From assembly GCF_009674675.1 (NCBI RefSeq), contig NZ_WKJC01000001.1:1495031-1559030 (forward strand): 64,000 nucleotides of DNA. Reading direction: 5' to 3'. Source of the DNA: Kangiella sp. HZ709. Lineage in GTDB: Bacteria; Pseudomonadota; Gammaproteobacteria; Enterobacterales; Kangiellaceae. The notes beneath the pieces are model-generated. The model saw only the letters and a program-made list of their open reading frames with translations, was not told the origin of the DNA and did no database searches. Every line of letters starts with the position of its first letter. Positions within the stretch are counted from its first letter, which is position 1. Made by a program: the position numbers and the translations under genes. Below, one piece after another: positions 45,923 through 57,664 of this stretch.

Positions 45923-46756
45923 TTAGTCACATCTAGACCACTTCCTAAGAGCTTCTACTGAATAATATTTTTTATCTTCTAATCTTAAAGCGGTTAACTT
46001 ATTCCCCCAGACACAACCAGTATCGAGTGCGTATAGGTTTTTCTTGGTTACTTTTCCATTCAGCGCTGCCCAATGACCAAAGATTAAACTTGTTTCTTTT
46101 AAAAGTTTTTTTTGAAACTTATACCAAGGCTTAAAGTGTTTATATCTTTTGCTAGGCGCTCCTTTTCTGACTAGGTCTAAATTACCCTCTAAATCACAAA
46201 AACGCATTCGGGTTAAGGCGTTAGTAGTAAACCTTAAGCGATCGTGTTTTTTTAATTGCTCGTTCCATGCAATGGGTTCATTGCCGTACATTTTTTTAAA
46301 ATATTTTTTCCTTTTTTCTGGTTTCCTTAATACTGCTTCAAGCTCATAAGCGCTGGCTAAAGTTTGATCTAGATTCCAGCCTGGCGGCACCCCGGCATGG
46401 GTCATTAGGAATTTAAGATCCTTATCGTAATAGGCCATTGGTTGTGTGCCTAGCCAACTCAAGAGTTGATGGCACTCTGCTGATTTAAGTAACTTTTTCA
46501 GTTTATCTTTTGGGTTTGTTTTCTTACCTAAGTGATAACAAGCCAGTAAATGTAGATCATGGTTGCCTAACACGGCGGTACAAACATCTTGATGATCATA
46601 AAGAAACTGTAAAACTTCTAGCGAGTTTGGGCCGCGACTCACCAAGTCGCCGGCTAACCATAGCTGATCAGAGTTTGGATTAAATTGAATTTTATTTAAG
46701 AGTAAACGTAATTCATGGTAACAACCTTGAATATCGCCTATTGCATAGGTGGCCAT
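45923..46756 (-). CDS. apaH: Bis(5'-nucleosyl)-tetraphosphatase, symmetrical
   Basis: Splits Ap4A into two ADP. It is a metallophosphatase with motifs GDIQGCYHEL, GDLVSRGPNS (Asp-Arg replaced partly by Val-Ser-Arg) and GNHDLHL, then THAGVPPGW and GHWAALNG. 277 residues, normal. It lies 16 nt after apaG, the usual pairing; the cassette array sits directly beyond its 3' end. Confidence 0.95.
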   Translation of the reverse strand: MATYAIGDIQGCYHELRLLLNKIQFNPNSDQLWLAGDLVSRGPNSLEVLQFLYDHQDVCTAVLGNHDLHLLACYHLGKKTNPKDKLKKLLKSAECHQLLSWLGTQPMAYYDKDLKFLMTHAGVPPGWNLDQTLASAYELEAVLRKPEKRKKYFKKMYGNEPIAWNEQLKKHDRLRFTTNALTRMRFCDLEGNLDLVRKGAPSKRYKHFKPWYKFQKKLLKETSLIFGHWAALNGKVTKKNLYALDTGCVWGNKLTALRLEDKKYYSVEALRKWSRCD

Positions 46757-46772
46757 TTATTTAAATTTTTTA

Positions 46773-47147
46773 TTAGTGTAATACGCCAGGAATACTCAAA
46801 CTAAACACTGGGATAGGCGCATCAAACTGATCGCCATTTTCACCTTCCATTTTATAGGTACCGTGCATACAACCGATTGGAGTAGTTAAGACAGCACCGC
46901 TAGAATACTCATAACTTTTTCCTGGCTCAATATAAGGCTGCTCACCAACGACACCTTGCCCTTTAACTTCGGTGACCTCTCCATTGGCGTCGGTAATTTT
47001 CCAATGACGTGCATTTAAGCGAGCGCCATTATCGCCAGAATTGGTAATTCTTATGGTATAAGCGAAGGCATAGCGCTCATTATCAGGCTCGGATTGATCT
47101 TCTAGGTATTGTGTCGCCACTTTGATTTGGAAATGGTATTCACTCAT
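46773..47147 (-). CDS. apaG: ApaG protein
   Basis: A small fibronectin-like beta-sandwich protein of 124 residues named from the apaG locus and linked to cobalt/magnesium tolerance. Marks are YTIRITNSGDNGARLNARHW, GQGVVGEQPYIEPG and YEYSSGAVLTTPIGCMHGTY. It is followed by apaH. Its precise biochemical role is not settled. Confidence 0.95.
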   Translation of the reverse strand: MSEYHFQIKVATQYLEDQSEPDNERYAFAYTIRITNSGDNGARLNARHWKITDANGEVTEVKGQGVVGEQPYIEPGKSYEYSSGAVLTTPIGCMHGTYKMEGENGDQFDAPIPVFSLSIPGVLH

Positions 47148-47284
47148 GCTCTGGCTCCGTTTGTTATATGGTTCAACGTTTAAGAACTGAACAGTTCATC
47201 AATGCACCAGCTCAGTATCTAATGGAACTGGCTTTGGCGCAAGCCTGTGCTATCATTTAGCTAATTTTAATTGCTTGTTTCGTC

Positions 47285-48055
47285 ATGACTTCAACTAATA
47301 TTATAAAAACTATTTTTATTACTGGCGCCAGCTCTGGTTTTGGCTTAGCCACGGCAAAAGCCTTTGCTGCAAAAGGGCATAAAGTTATCGCCGCAGCACG
47401 TCGTCAACAAAGGCTCGAAGCTCTCCAGCAAGAGTTTGTCACTAATATCTATGTCATGCCTTTAGACGTTACCTCTGAAGCTAAAATAGATGCCGCACTG
47501 GATTCGTTACCCCAAGAGTTTTCATCTATAGATCTGCTAGTCAATAATGCGGGCTTAGCCTTAGGACTTTCTCCTGCCCATCAAGCAGATATAAGCGACT
47601 GGGATAAAATGGTGGATACTAATATCAAGGGCTTATATTTAATGACCCGTAAGCTATTACCCAATATGGTTAAAAACCAATCGGGGCATATTATTAATAT
47701 CGGATCTATTGCCGGCAACTATGCTTATCCAGGTGGCAATGCTTACGGGGCAACTAAAGCCTTTGTTAAGCAGTTCAGTCGCAATTTGCGTGCAGACTTA
47801 CTAGGCACACATGTACGGGTAACTAACATCGAGCCTGGTTTAGCTGAAACTGAGTTTTCACTTGTCCGGTTTCATGGCGATCAAGATAAAGCCGATAAAG
47901 TCTATGAAGATACCCAAGCTTTGACTGCCGATGATATCGCTAATGCTGTCGTATGGGCATTTGAGCAACCAGCACATGTTAATATCAACTCTATTGAGCT
48001 AATGCCTACCAGCCAAGCCTGGTCAGCATTAGCCATCGATAAAGTTCAAGGTTAG
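47285..48055 (+). CDS. SDR family NAD(P)-dependent oxidoreductase (YdfG-like)
   Basis: A classical short-chain dehydrogenase of 256 residues. The cofactor loop is TGASSGFGLA, the structural motif NNAG, and the catalytic Tyr-x3-Lys lies in NAYGATKAF, with Ser in NIGSIAG. Overall it resembles YdfG, which acts on L-allo-threonine and 3-hydroxy acids, but the substrate is not fixed by sequence. It starts a plus-strand run leading to arsC. Confidence 0.92.
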   Translation: MTSTNIIKTIFITGASSGFGLATAKAFAAKGHKVIAAARRQQRLEALQQEFVTNIYVMPLDVTSEAKIDAALDSLPQEFSSIDLLVNNAGLALGLSPAHQADISDWDKMVDTNIKGLYLMTRKLLPNMVKNQSGHIINIGSIAGNYAYPGGNAYGATKAFVKQFSRNLRADLLGTHVRVTNIEPGLAETEFSLVRFHGDQDKADKVYEDTQALTADDIANAVVWAFEQPAHVNINSIELMPTSQAWSALAIDKVQG

Positions 48056-48085
48056 TTACTTCACCAGTTTCTTAAAGGAGCCATT

Positions 48086-48517
48086 ATGGATTCACTGTCA
48101 ATTTTATACCCTGTAATAGGGATGGTGTTTTTAACCATGTTTGTAGCCACTCGAATGTACACCCATCGAGTAAGCTTTATGAAAAAGAACCGCATCCATC
48201 CACAAAAAGTTCAAACTCGCTCTCAAGCTTTAGATCAGCTCACCGATACTCGCGCTTCAGATAACTTTCTCAATTTATTTGAAATGCCGGTCTTGTTTTA
48301 CGTGGCTTGTATCACCCTATACGTTACTAATAATGTTAGCTTATTCTTAGTTGTTTTAGCCTGGGCATATGTAGCACTTCGAATAGTTCACTCTGTTATT
48401 CATTGCAGTTATAATACAGTCATGCACCGATTTATGGCTTTCATTTCCAGCACCATAGTGCTTTTTTCTATTTGGATATTGATAGCTTTGCAACTGGTTT
48501 TTGGAATACATATCTAA
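48086..48517 (+). CDS. MAPEG family membrane protein
   Basis: A 143-residue membrane protein with four predicted helices. The MAPEG pattern is seen in SDNFLNLFEMPVLFYVA and RIVHSVIHCSYNTVMHR. Relatives are glutathione-dependent enzymes of membrane lipid or peroxide metabolism; bacterial members are mostly untested. AAAGGAG lies 6 nt ahead of the ATG. Its TAA shares a base with the next ATG. Confidence 0.9.
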   Translation: MDSLSILYPVIGMVFLTMFVATRMYTHRVSFMKKNRIHPQKVQTRSQALDQLTDTRASDNFLNLFEMPVLFYVACITLYVTNNVSLFLVVLAWAYVALRIVHSVIHCSYNTVMHRFMAFISSTIVLFSIWILIALQLVFGIHI

Positions 48518-49005
48518 TGAAAATAGAAAAAGACTGTGTCGTTGAACTCGACTACAAATTAATGGATCTTGAAGAACAAACTTGGGAATCTTCTGATGAA
48601 GGTGGCCCTTGGGTTTATTTACACGGTCATGGCGAATTAATGCCAGCCTTAGAAAAAGTGCTGATCGGAAAGGGCATTGGTCAAAAGTTAAAGCTAGAAC
48701 TACAACCTGAAGAAGCCTATGGTCAATATGAAGATGATCTTTGTACTCAGGTTCCTAGAGAAGCATTCGCAGAAGTTAAGAACCTTACCGAAGGTATGCG
48801 CTTAGCGGCTGAAGGGCAAGATGGCGTACATGCAGTTACCGTTAAAAGCATTACTGATGAATCAGTAACTATTGATGCCAATCATCCGCTTGCTGGCCAA
48901 GCAGTTAAAGTCGAAGTCAAAGTGCTTTCTGTACGCGAAGCTTCAGAAGAAGAAATTTCACATGGCCATGTACATCAGCATGGTTCTTGTAGTCATAATC
49001 ACTAG
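48517..49005 (+). CDS. slyD: FKBP-type peptidyl-prolyl isomerase, SlyD-like
   Basis: A prolyl isomerase and metallochaperone of 162 residues. The FKBP part contains VELDYKLMDLEEQTWESSD, YLHGHGELMPALEKVL and EEAYGQY, with the IF-domain insert after it. The C-terminal HGHVHQHGSCSHNH is a His/Cys-rich tail of the SlyD kind able to hold nickel or other metals. The start overlaps the MAPEG stop by one base; a longer start inside that gene is rejected because the family begins MKIEKD. Confidence 0.9.
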   Translation: MKIEKDCVVELDYKLMDLEEQTWESSDEGGPWVYLHGHGELMPALEKVLIGKGIGQKLKLELQPEEAYGQYEDDLCTQVPREAFAEVKNLTEGMRLAAEGQDGVHAVTVKSITDESVTIDANHPLAGQAVKVEVKVLSVREASEEEISHGHVHQHGSCSHNH

Positions 49006-49007
49006 TA

Positions 49008-49394
49008 ATGGCATACTATGGGGGCAAAATACCTGGAGGATCTAATTCAGGATTTGAATTTCCTCTACTAAGAGCTTGGACTCTGTTAGTCGGACTAGCA
49101 TATTATATTACTGTTTTTAATTACGGATACCCTTATCTTGCTATCTTTTATGTTATACAAGTTTTCTTGTCTTGGTTAGCAACTGACTGGGGTTATGCTC
49201 GAGTACTTTTAACAAAGGGTATTATATATTTAGGCATAGTTTTAACATTTCATTGGTTACTATTAATGCCTTTCGATCTAGAGCAGTACTTACTATATTT
49301 ACTCGCTATAATTTTTAGTACCTTATTTTTTATTATTTCATATTTAATTGCTGAAATGTCTTTTGATGAAGGACCTGAAGCTACAGTGGACTAA
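49008..49394 (+). CDS. Small membrane protein, unknown function
   Basis: A 128-residue protein with four hydrophobic segments (about 24-42, 46-60, 69-88 and 94-114). It begins MAYYGGKIPGGSNSGFEFP and ends in an acidic tail DEGPEATVD. No family is recognised. It starts 2 nt after the slyD stop and ends 8 nt before arsC, so its place in the operon is well supported even though its role is not. Confidence 0.7.
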   Translation: MAYYGGKIPGGSNSGFEFPLLRAWTLLVGLAYYITVFNYGYPYLAIFYVIQVFLSWLATDWGYARVLLTKGIIYLGIVLTFHWLLLMPFDLEQYLLYLLAIIFSTLFFIISYLIAEMSFDEGPEATVD

Positions 49395-49402
49395 ATTTTC
49401 TT

Positions 49403-49825
49403 ATGAAGCCATCAATTTTATTTTTATGTACGGGAAACTCTTGCCGCAGCCAAATGGCGGAAGGCTGGGGCAGAGCCTTACAAGCCGAAAATTTCAATTT
49501 TTATTCTGCTGGTATTGAAAAGCATGGTAAGAATCCAAGCGCAATAAAGGTCATGTCTGAAGCAGGAGTTGATATCTCTTCACAAGAATCGCAAACCGTT
49601 GATGAGCTACCGGTCGATAGTTTCGATTATGTGATTACTGTTTGTGGGCATGCCGATGATAACTGTCCTTACTTTCCGGCAAAAACTAAAATCATACATC
49701 ATGGTTTTGAAGATCCGCCTAAACTAGCTTTAGCCTTCACCAATAAAGAAAAGCAACTTGATTGTTACCGCAAGGTTAGAGATCAAATTAAATCGTTCAT
49801 CGAGAAAATTACAGACTACTTATAA
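49403..49825 (+). CDS. arsC: ArsC-type arsenate reductase (low-MW phosphatase fold)
   Basis: A 140-residue thioredoxin-coupled type arsenate reductase. The P-loop is CTGNSCRS, giving Cys9 and Arg15 in C-x5-R. The resolving pair lies in VCGHADDNCP as Cys81 and Cys88, matching the Cys10/82/89 triad of Staphylococcus ArsC less one. There is no arsR, arsB or acr gene next to it, so phosphatase activity cannot be excluded. It is the last gene of the plus-strand run. Confidence 0.85.
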   Translation: MKPSILFLCTGNSCRSQMAEGWGRALQAENFNFYSAGIEKHGKNPSAIKVMSEAGVDISSQESQTVDELPVDSFDYVITVCGHADDNCPYFPAKTKIIHHGFEDPPKLALAFTNKEKQLDCYRKVRDQIKSFIEKITDYL

Positions 49826-49844
49826 AGTTTACTTTATATAATAC

Positions 49845-50747
49845 TTAGTGTTTTTTATATAAGGCATTATAACTATCCGGCTGGATTTTATAGCGTCGAT
49901 ATGACCATTGATATTGCTCTGGAAACCTTCGGATCATCGATTCCAATTCTAAGTTCAGCTTTGTTGCATAAGCTACTTCAGATAATTCGCAATCAATATT
50001 AATAGGCTCCAAATAGATATCGTACTTTCCCTTGCGACTTTTTATCGCGGCAATTTGATAAACTTTAGAATTGGTTTTACTTTCAATTTTTTGGATCAGA
50101 TCCATAGTTTTAGCAGGGTGTCCAAAAAAAGGCGCAAAGATCCCGGCGTGCTTACCTGGCTCTTGATCAGATAGTAATGCCGCTACTTTGCATTTTTTCA
50201 GTGCCGTTAGAAACTCTTTAAAACCTTTCGAGTCACCTGGGACCATTACCGTTGTATTTTTACAGCGCCCTTTGCAAATAATATCATCCATTTCTTGATA
50301 TCTTGGCTTACGATACATGCAAGTAAAATCGAAAGTCTTGCCTAAATAAAATAACGCCACTTCCCAGTTACCAATATGACTGCCGGTAATTAAAATCCCT
50401 TTTCCATTAGCTAAATCTTTTTTTATCGCTTCTTCACCATGCACCTCACCTAACCAATCAGCAATACAGGGCTTGAGCCACGCTTTTGCAATTTCAGGTG
50501 CAATTCGGAAGGTATGAATTAAACTTTGCTTGACTAGTTGTTTCTTATCTTTGGGCGTTTTTTTTGGAAAACAAATATCAATATTAATGACACTGAATCG
50601 ATACGAACGACTTTTAGTCAATATTGCCACTCTTGCCAATAACGACATTATAGGTTGCGATACAAATAAAGGTATTCTGGCTATTAACCATAACAACCCA
50701 TAAATGAGTCGAACCTTAATAGGGCGTGATTCAGTTTTTTTACTCAT
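49845..50747 (-). CDS. Lipid A biosynthesis acyltransferase, LpxL/HtrB family
   Basis: An inner-membrane acyltransferase that adds a secondary fatty acid to lipid A precursors. The H-x4-E catalytic motif is SHIGNWE, followed by DQEPGKHAGIFAPFFG; an N-terminal hydrophobic stretch (IYGLLWLIARIPLFV) anchors it. 300 residues, normal. The choice between LpxL and LpxM roles cannot be made. It lies 60 nt from dsbA on the same strand, separated by a terminator. Confidence 0.9.
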   Translation of the reverse strand: MSKKTESRPIKVRLIYGLLWLIARIPLFVSQPIMSLLARVAILTKSRSYRFSVINIDICFPKKTPKDKKQLVKQSLIHTFRIAPEIAKAWLKPCIADWLGEVHGEEAIKKDLANGKGILITGSHIGNWEVALFYLGKTFDFTCMYRKPRYQEMDDIICKGRCKNTTVMVPGDSKGFKEFLTALKKCKVAALLSDQEPGKHAGIFAPFFGHPAKTMDLIQKIESKTNSKVYQIAAIKSRKGKYDIYLEPINIDCELSEVAYATKLNLELESMIRRFPEQYQWSYRRYKIQPDSYNALYKKH

Positions 50748-50766
50748 AAACTTCTTCTAGAAACGA

Positions 50767-50791
50767 AAAATGCCAGCATTGCTGGCATTTT
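50767..50791. terminator. Intrinsic terminator after dsbA
   Basis: AAAATGCCAGC and GCTGGCATTTT form an 11-bp stem with a 3-nt ATT loop; the A/T ends supply the tract. It follows the dsbA stop by 17 nt on the minus strand. Confidence 0.85.
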
Positions 50792-50807
50792 GAAATGGAA
50801 ATGCTAA

Positions 50808-51428
50808 TTACTTAGCTTTCTCTAATGGCAACTCTGTTAATAATTTATCAAGTTGTTGATAGTTTTTCACTTGGTATTTTTGGTTTACCACTAATTTAGG
50901 GAAGCTAGTAACTTTAAATTCACGTACCATTTTCTTAGCATTCTGAACTTTGCTTGCAACTGCAAATGAGTTATAAGCTTTTTCAAATGCTTCGGCAGTG
51001 ATGCCTGCTTTTTCAAAAATTGGTAATAAATCTTTTTTCGTACGTACTATTTTTTTATCACGGTGCCATTGGTGGAAAATTTCCATATGCACGGGATCTA
51101 AAACACCTAATACTTCTGCAGTGTAATACCCTTGAGTCAAATGCGGAACTTGGGGCAAAAATACTGGCACCCTAACAAATTCAATACTTTCAGGTTTTTT
51201 TGGTTCCCACTTATGTAAAAACCCTTCCATATTGTAACAATGCGGGCAGGTATAAGAGAAAAACTCTATTACTTGTGGCTTATCGATGCCTTTGGTGCCT
51301 TCGATAACGGTGTAATCCGCACCTTCTTTATACTTGTTTGGTGCTCCTGGGGTTGCACTTTCTGCGCAGGCAACTTGTACCAACGCCAACAATGAAAAAG
51401 CTGCAACAAATAAAGATTTAATTTTCAT
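50808..51428 (-). CDS. dsbA: Thiol:disulfide oxidoreductase DsbA
   Basis: Introduces disulfide bonds into exported proteins. A signal peptide (to about residue 22, SLLALVQVACA) precedes a thioredoxin-fold domain with a CPHC active site at residues 61-64 and the cis-Pro loop TSFPKL. An insert of helices between is typical of DsbA. 206 residues. Several exported Cys-rich proteins in the window are plausible clients. Confidence 0.95.
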   Translation of the reverse strand: MKIKSLFVAAFSLLALVQVACAESATPGAPNKYKEGADYTVIEGTKGIDKPQVIEFFSYTCPHCYNMEGFLHKWEPKKPESIEFVRVPVFLPQVPHLTQGYYTAEVLGVLDPVHMEIFHQWHRDKKIVRTKKDLLPIFEKAGITAEAFEKAYNSFAVASKVQNAKKMVREFKVTSFPKLVVNQKYQVKNYQQLDKLLTELPLEKAK

Positions 51429-51463
51429 TTAGACCTCTTAACTCTTGTATAACCACATTTAAA

Positions 51464-53299
51464 CTATTCAACTGTTACTGATTTAGCCAAATTTCTTGGC
51501 TGATCAACATCAGTTCCTTTGATAACTGCCACATAATAAGACAACAATTGTAATGGAATTGTATAGACTATTGGAGCAGTAATCTCATATTTACTTTTTA
51601 CTGACAATACCGTTATACCATCAGTTTCCTGAATTTTAGCTGACTCATCAGCGAAAACGAATAACTGCCCTCCACGAGAGCGCACTTCTTCTATATTTGA
51701 TTTTAATTTCTCTAACAAACTATCATTCGGAGCCACCACTACAATTGGCATTTCCTTATCAATGAGCGCTAACGGGCCATGTTTAAGCTCCCCAGCAGCA
51801 TAAGCCTCCGCATGAATATAAGAAATTTCTTTAAGTTTTAAAGCACCTTCCATTGCAATAGGATATTGCTGACCACGGCCTAAAAACAGGGTGTGATGTT
51901 TTTCTGAAAACTTTTTCGATAATTCATCAATTGCTTTAGCTTGATCTAAAGCCGCTTGAATTTCATGCGGTAAATGCTCTAATGCTATCGCAATTTCCTG
52001 CTCTTTTTCTTCAGACAGGCCTTTAGCTTTGGCGACAGAAACCATGAGCAACAACAAGGAGACTAGTTGAGCCGTGAAAGCTTTGGTAGACGCAACTCCA
52101 ATCTCAGTACCGGCTCTAGTTATTAAAGTAAAGTCGGATTCACGCACCATCGAAGACGCAGGAGAATTACAAACCGTTAAGCTACCTAAATAACCTTCTG
52201 TTTTTGCTTTTTTCAAGGCAGCTAACGTATCAGCCGTTTCACCCGATTGAGAAATAGTAATAAACAAGCTATTAGGTAATACTGCAGTTTTGCGATAACG
52301 ATACTCACTAGCAATTTCCACCAAGCAGGGGATACCAATAACATCTTCCACCCAATATTTTGCAACCATGGCTGCGTGATAAGAGGTTCCGCATGCAATT
52401 ATTTGTAACGCCTCTGTCTGTCCAAAAATCTTATTTGCATTCTCGCCTAATGTTTCTACAAAAATTTTGTGATTAACCAAACGGCCTTCTAAAGAGTCGG
52501 CTACTACTTGCGGCTGCTCGTAGATTTCTTTCAACATAAAATGCCGATATTGCCCTTTATCTACAGCATCATGTTTCACATCTGAAACTTCAAAGTCACG
52601 TGATAACTCTTGGCCCGCTCTATCCAAAATTGTTACCGTTTCGCGAGTAACCTCCGCCACTTCGCCTTCTTCCAAGTATATAAACTCACGTGTCACAGGC
52701 AATAAAGCCAATTGATCAGAAGCAATGAAATTTTCGCCAATCCCTTTGCCTATCACTAATGGCGATCCCGAACGGGCAACTACCATTTTATCGGGCTGAT
52801 TAGAATCGATGGCAACCGTTCCATAGGCACCTTCTAATTTTTTGGTGGCTGAAAGTAAGGCTTGTAGTAGCGAGTCATGACTTTTCATTTCATGATGTAA
52901 CAAATGAGCCATGACCTCCGTGTCGGTTTCTGATTCAAAGCGGTACCCTAGCACTTTTAATTCATCGCGCAATTCATCATGATTCTCGATAATACCGTTA
53001 TGTACTAAAGCAATGTTGTTTTCTGACATATGCGGATGAGCATTACGCTCGCTAGGCTCACCATGAGTGGCCCAACGAGTATGTGCAATTCCTAAACCAC
53101 CTGCAATGGGGTTATTCTTTAGCGCTGAATCGAGTTCAGAAACTTTTCCCAAACGTCTAAGACGCTGAATGCCTTTATTTTCTGAGTCATAAAGTGCTAC
53201 ACCAGCGGAGTCATAACCGCGATACTCTAACCTTTTTAAACCTTCAACTAATATTTGGCTCACATCTCTTTGTGCTATAGCGCCAACAATCCCACACAT
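51464..53299 (-). CDS. glmS: Glutamine--fructose-6-phosphate aminotransferase
   Basis: Makes glucosamine-6-phosphate, the first step to UDP-GlcNAc. MCGIVGAI gives the N-terminal Cys2 nucleophile of the glutaminase domain (1-240), with [13 protein letters not shown]. Two SIS sugar-isomerase domains follow ([22 protein letters not shown]), and the end [11 protein letters not shown] is diagnostic. 611 residues. It overlaps glmU by one base, the usual glmU-glmS order after the atp operon. Confidence 0.98.
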   Translation of the reverse strand: MCGIVGAIAQRDVSQILVEGLKRLEYRGYDSAGVALYDSENKGIQRLRRLGKVSELDSALKNNPIAGGLGIAHTRWATHGEPSERNAHPHMSENNIALVHNGIIENHDELRDELKVLGYRFESETDTEVMAHLLHHEMKSHDSLLQALLSATKKLEGAYGTVAIDSNQPDKMVVARSGSPLVIGKGIGENFIASDQLALLPVTREFIYLEEGEVAEVTRETVTILDRAGQELSRDFEVSDVKHDAVDKGQYRHFMLKEIYEQPQVVADSLEGRLVNHKIFVETLGENANKIFGQTEALQIIACGTSYHAAMVAKYWVEDVIGIPCLVEIASEYRYRKTAVLPNSLFITISQSGETADTLAALKKAKTEGYLGSLTVCNSPASSMVRESDFTLITRAGTEIGVASTKAFTAQLVSLLLLMVSVAKAKGLSEEKEQEIAIALEHLPHEIQAALDQAKAIDELSKKFSEKHHTLFLGRGQQYPIAMEGALKLKEISYIHAEAYAAGELKHGPLALIDKEMPIVVVAPNDSLLEKLKSNIEEVRSRGGQLFVFADESAKIQETDGITVLSVKSKYEITAPIVYTIPLQLLSYYVAVIKGTDVDQPRNLAKSVTVE

Positions 53300-54678
53300 T
53301 ATTTTTTATCCTCGTTCTTATCTTGCTTCACTGGTCTTTGCCAGTCTTCTAAATGTTTTTGTTTGACCCTGCTGATGACTAAAGATTCCGCTGGTACATC
53401 TTTAGTGACAGTGGTACCCGCTCCAACCGTAGCCATCTGGCCAATGGTAACAGGAGCAACCAGTTGGCTATCTGAGCCAATGAAAGCGCCATCTTCAATA
53501 ATAGTTTGAAATTTGTTAATGCCATCATAATTACAGGTAATAACTCCTGCACCAATATTTACTTTTTCGCCTACTTGCGCATCGCCAATATAAGCAAGGT
53601 GACTAGCTTTACTGCCTGCGCCAAGCTTGGTTTTTTTGGTTTCTACAAAGTTTCCAATAAAGGCTTCATCTGCTAACTCTGTTCCGGGCCTAACTCTAGC
53701 AAAAGGGCCTAGCTGACAGTTATTGCCTATTTTGGCACCCTCGATCATCGTATTCGCTTTAATATGACTACCAGTCCCAATAACGCAATCTTTTAAAATA
53801 ACATTTGCATCAATTTGCGCGCCTGTTTCTATAATTACATCACCTTCAACAATCACGTTAATATCTATAAGAACATCTTGCGCACACTGTAAATTCCCGC
53901 GAATATCCAATCGACTTGGGTCAATTAATGTCACGCCTTTATCCATTAATCGCATTGCCTTTTCTTGTTGGTAGGCTCTTTCTAAAGCCGCCAATTGAAC
54001 TCGGCTATTAACACCTTCAACCTCAATTTCTGAACTAGGATGACATGCATTAACCCCACCTTTAGCTGCCGCCATGGCTATCGTGTCAGTTAAGTAATAT
54101 TCACCTTGAGCGTTATTATTATCAACCTCATTTAACCAAGCTGTTAAATCAGAAGCACTACCAGCCAAAATACCGGTATTTACCTCATTAATTAACAACT
54201 GGTCTTGCGATGCATCTTTTTGTTCGATAATGGCAACCACGCTATTTTGATTATCTCTTACAATACGACCATAACCCGTTGGATTAGATAACTTCACTGT
54301 CAATAAGCTAATCCCATTGTTTGGAATTTGATCGCACAAGGCGGTTAACGTTTCTTGTTTGATTAAAGGAACATCACCATACAAAACTAGAACTTGGTTT
54401 TCTTTATTAACTAAAGGCATTGCTTGATCTACAGCATGGCCTGTTCCTAATTGCTGGGCTTGTTCTGCAATTTGCACCTTTTGATCTTTTAGCAGTTCTC
54501 TAACTTGATCAATGCCATGACCTGCAACTACTATGATCTGCTCTGCATTTAATTTATTCGCGGCATCGATAACATGTTGCAGCATTGGCTTGCTTGCAAT
54601 TGGATGCAAGACTTTTGGCATACTCGACTTCATTCGAGTGCCTTTTCCAGCTGCTAAAATAACAACGCTTAAAGCCAT
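53299..54678 (-). CDS. glmU: Bifunctional GlmU uridyltransferase/acetyltransferase
   Basis: Acetylates glucosamine-1-phosphate and couples it to UTP, giving UDP-GlcNAc. The uridyltransferase domain starts [19 protein letters not shown] and has YGDVPL; the C-terminal left-handed beta-helix (about 255-440) has the acetyltransferase residues GNFVETKK and ITCNYDG. Length 459 matches E. coli (456). Confidence 0.98.
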   Translation of the reverse strand: MALSVVILAAGKGTRMKSSMPKVLHPIASKPMLQHVIDAANKLNAEQIIVVAGHGIDQVRELLKDQKVQIAEQAQQLGTGHAVDQAMPLVNKENQVLVLYGDVPLIKQETLTALCDQIPNNGISLLTVKLSNPTGYGRIVRDNQNSVVAIIEQKDASQDQLLINEVNTGILAGSASDLTAWLNEVDNNNAQGEYYLTDTIAMAAAKGGVNACHPSSEIEVEGVNSRVQLAALERAYQQEKAMRLMDKGVTLIDPSRLDIRGNLQCAQDVLIDINVIVEGDVIIETGAQIDANVILKDCVIGTGSHIKANTMIEGAKIGNNCQLGPFARVRPGTELADEAFIGNFVETKKTKLGAGSKASHLAYIGDAQVGEKVNIGAGVITCNYDGINKFQTIIEDGAFIGSDSQLVAPVTIGQMATVGAGTTVTKDVPAESLVISRVKQKHLEDWQRPVKQDKNEDKK

Positions 54679-54714
54679 ATGATTTGGTGTTCCTTTATTT
54701 TTTTCTTAACCATA

Positions 54715-54743
54715 ATCAAAAAGGGCGGCCAGAGCCACCCTTT
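54715..54743 (-). terminator. Intrinsic terminator of the atp operon
   Basis: On the minus strand AAAGGGTGGC and GCCGCCCTTT pair over 10 bp with one G-U, around a 4-nt loop, followed by a T run. It lies between atpC and glmU. Confidence 0.85.
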
Positions 54744-54778
54744 AAAACAACGATTTACAAATTTTAACTCAAAATCAA

Positions 54779-55204
54779 TTACTTACCAGATTTTTTCTTA
54801 ATAGAACGAAGCGTTCTAAGCTGGGCTACTGCTGCAGCCAATTCTGCAGCCGCTTTAGAGTATTCAATTTCTGAATTTTGATCTGCTAATGCTTCACGAG
54901 CTTGTTTTTCAGCTTCAATTGCTTTTGCTTCATCAACGTCTTCTGCTCGTGCCGCTGTATCTGCTAGTACCGTTACTTGGTGAGGCTGAATTTCCAACAT
55001 ACCGCCTGATACGTAGAAGAACTCTTCTTCGCCGCCCGCCATAGTCACCTTAATAGGACCCGGGTTTAGCGAAGTTAGTAACGGAGCATGACCAGGCTCA
55101 ACACCTAATTCACCCAACTCACCGGTAGCAATCAAACGCTCAACGCGACCTGAGAAAATTTCATTCTCTGCACTAACAATGTCTAAATGTACTGTCATAG
55201 CCAT
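54779..55204 (-). CDS. atpC: ATP synthase F1 epsilon subunit
   Basis: Part of the rotary central stalk, and an inhibitor of reverse ATP hydrolysis. It begins with [18 protein letters not shown], has [14 protein letters not shown] and a C-terminal helical hairpin ([17 protein letters not shown]). 141 residues. Last gene of the operon, ending just before the terminator. Confidence 0.97.
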   Translation of the reverse strand: MAMTVHLDIVSAENEIFSGRVERLIATGELGELGVEPGHAPLLTSLNPGPIKVTMAGGEEEFFYVSGGMLEIQPHQVTVLADTAARAEDVDEAKAIEAEKQAREALADQNSEIEYSKAAAELAAAVAQLRTLRSIKKKSGK

Positions 55205-55256
55205 AATTTCTTAACCCACTCTGTATAAACTAAAGGGGGTCAATCTAAGCAAATGC

Positions 55257-57568
<2,312 letters not shown>

Positions 57569-57625
57569 ACTCTTTTCCAGTTAGTCTTGTTAATTTCAAC
57601 ATCTCGGTATTCTTTTTTTAAACAC

Positions 57626-57652
57626 CAAGAGCGCTTTTATTAAACGCTCTTG
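57626..57652 (-). other. Hairpin between atpA and atpG
   Basis: CAAGAGCG and CGCTCTTG form a perfect 8-bp stem with an 11-nt loop in the 96-nt gap between atpA and atpG. A/T-rich sequence surrounds it but no immediate T tract follows, so it may shape mRNA decay or partial termination. Confidence 0.5.
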
Positions 57653-57664
57653 ATCTTAAAAGAA

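Noticed and set aside
46149-46349. Plus-strand frame opposite apaH
   Set aside because: It lies fully within apaH, is low in complexity and has no ribosome-binding site.
49403-49825. Arsenic-resistance operon
   Set aside because: Only the ArsC-type gene is present; no regulator or efflux gene adjoins it.
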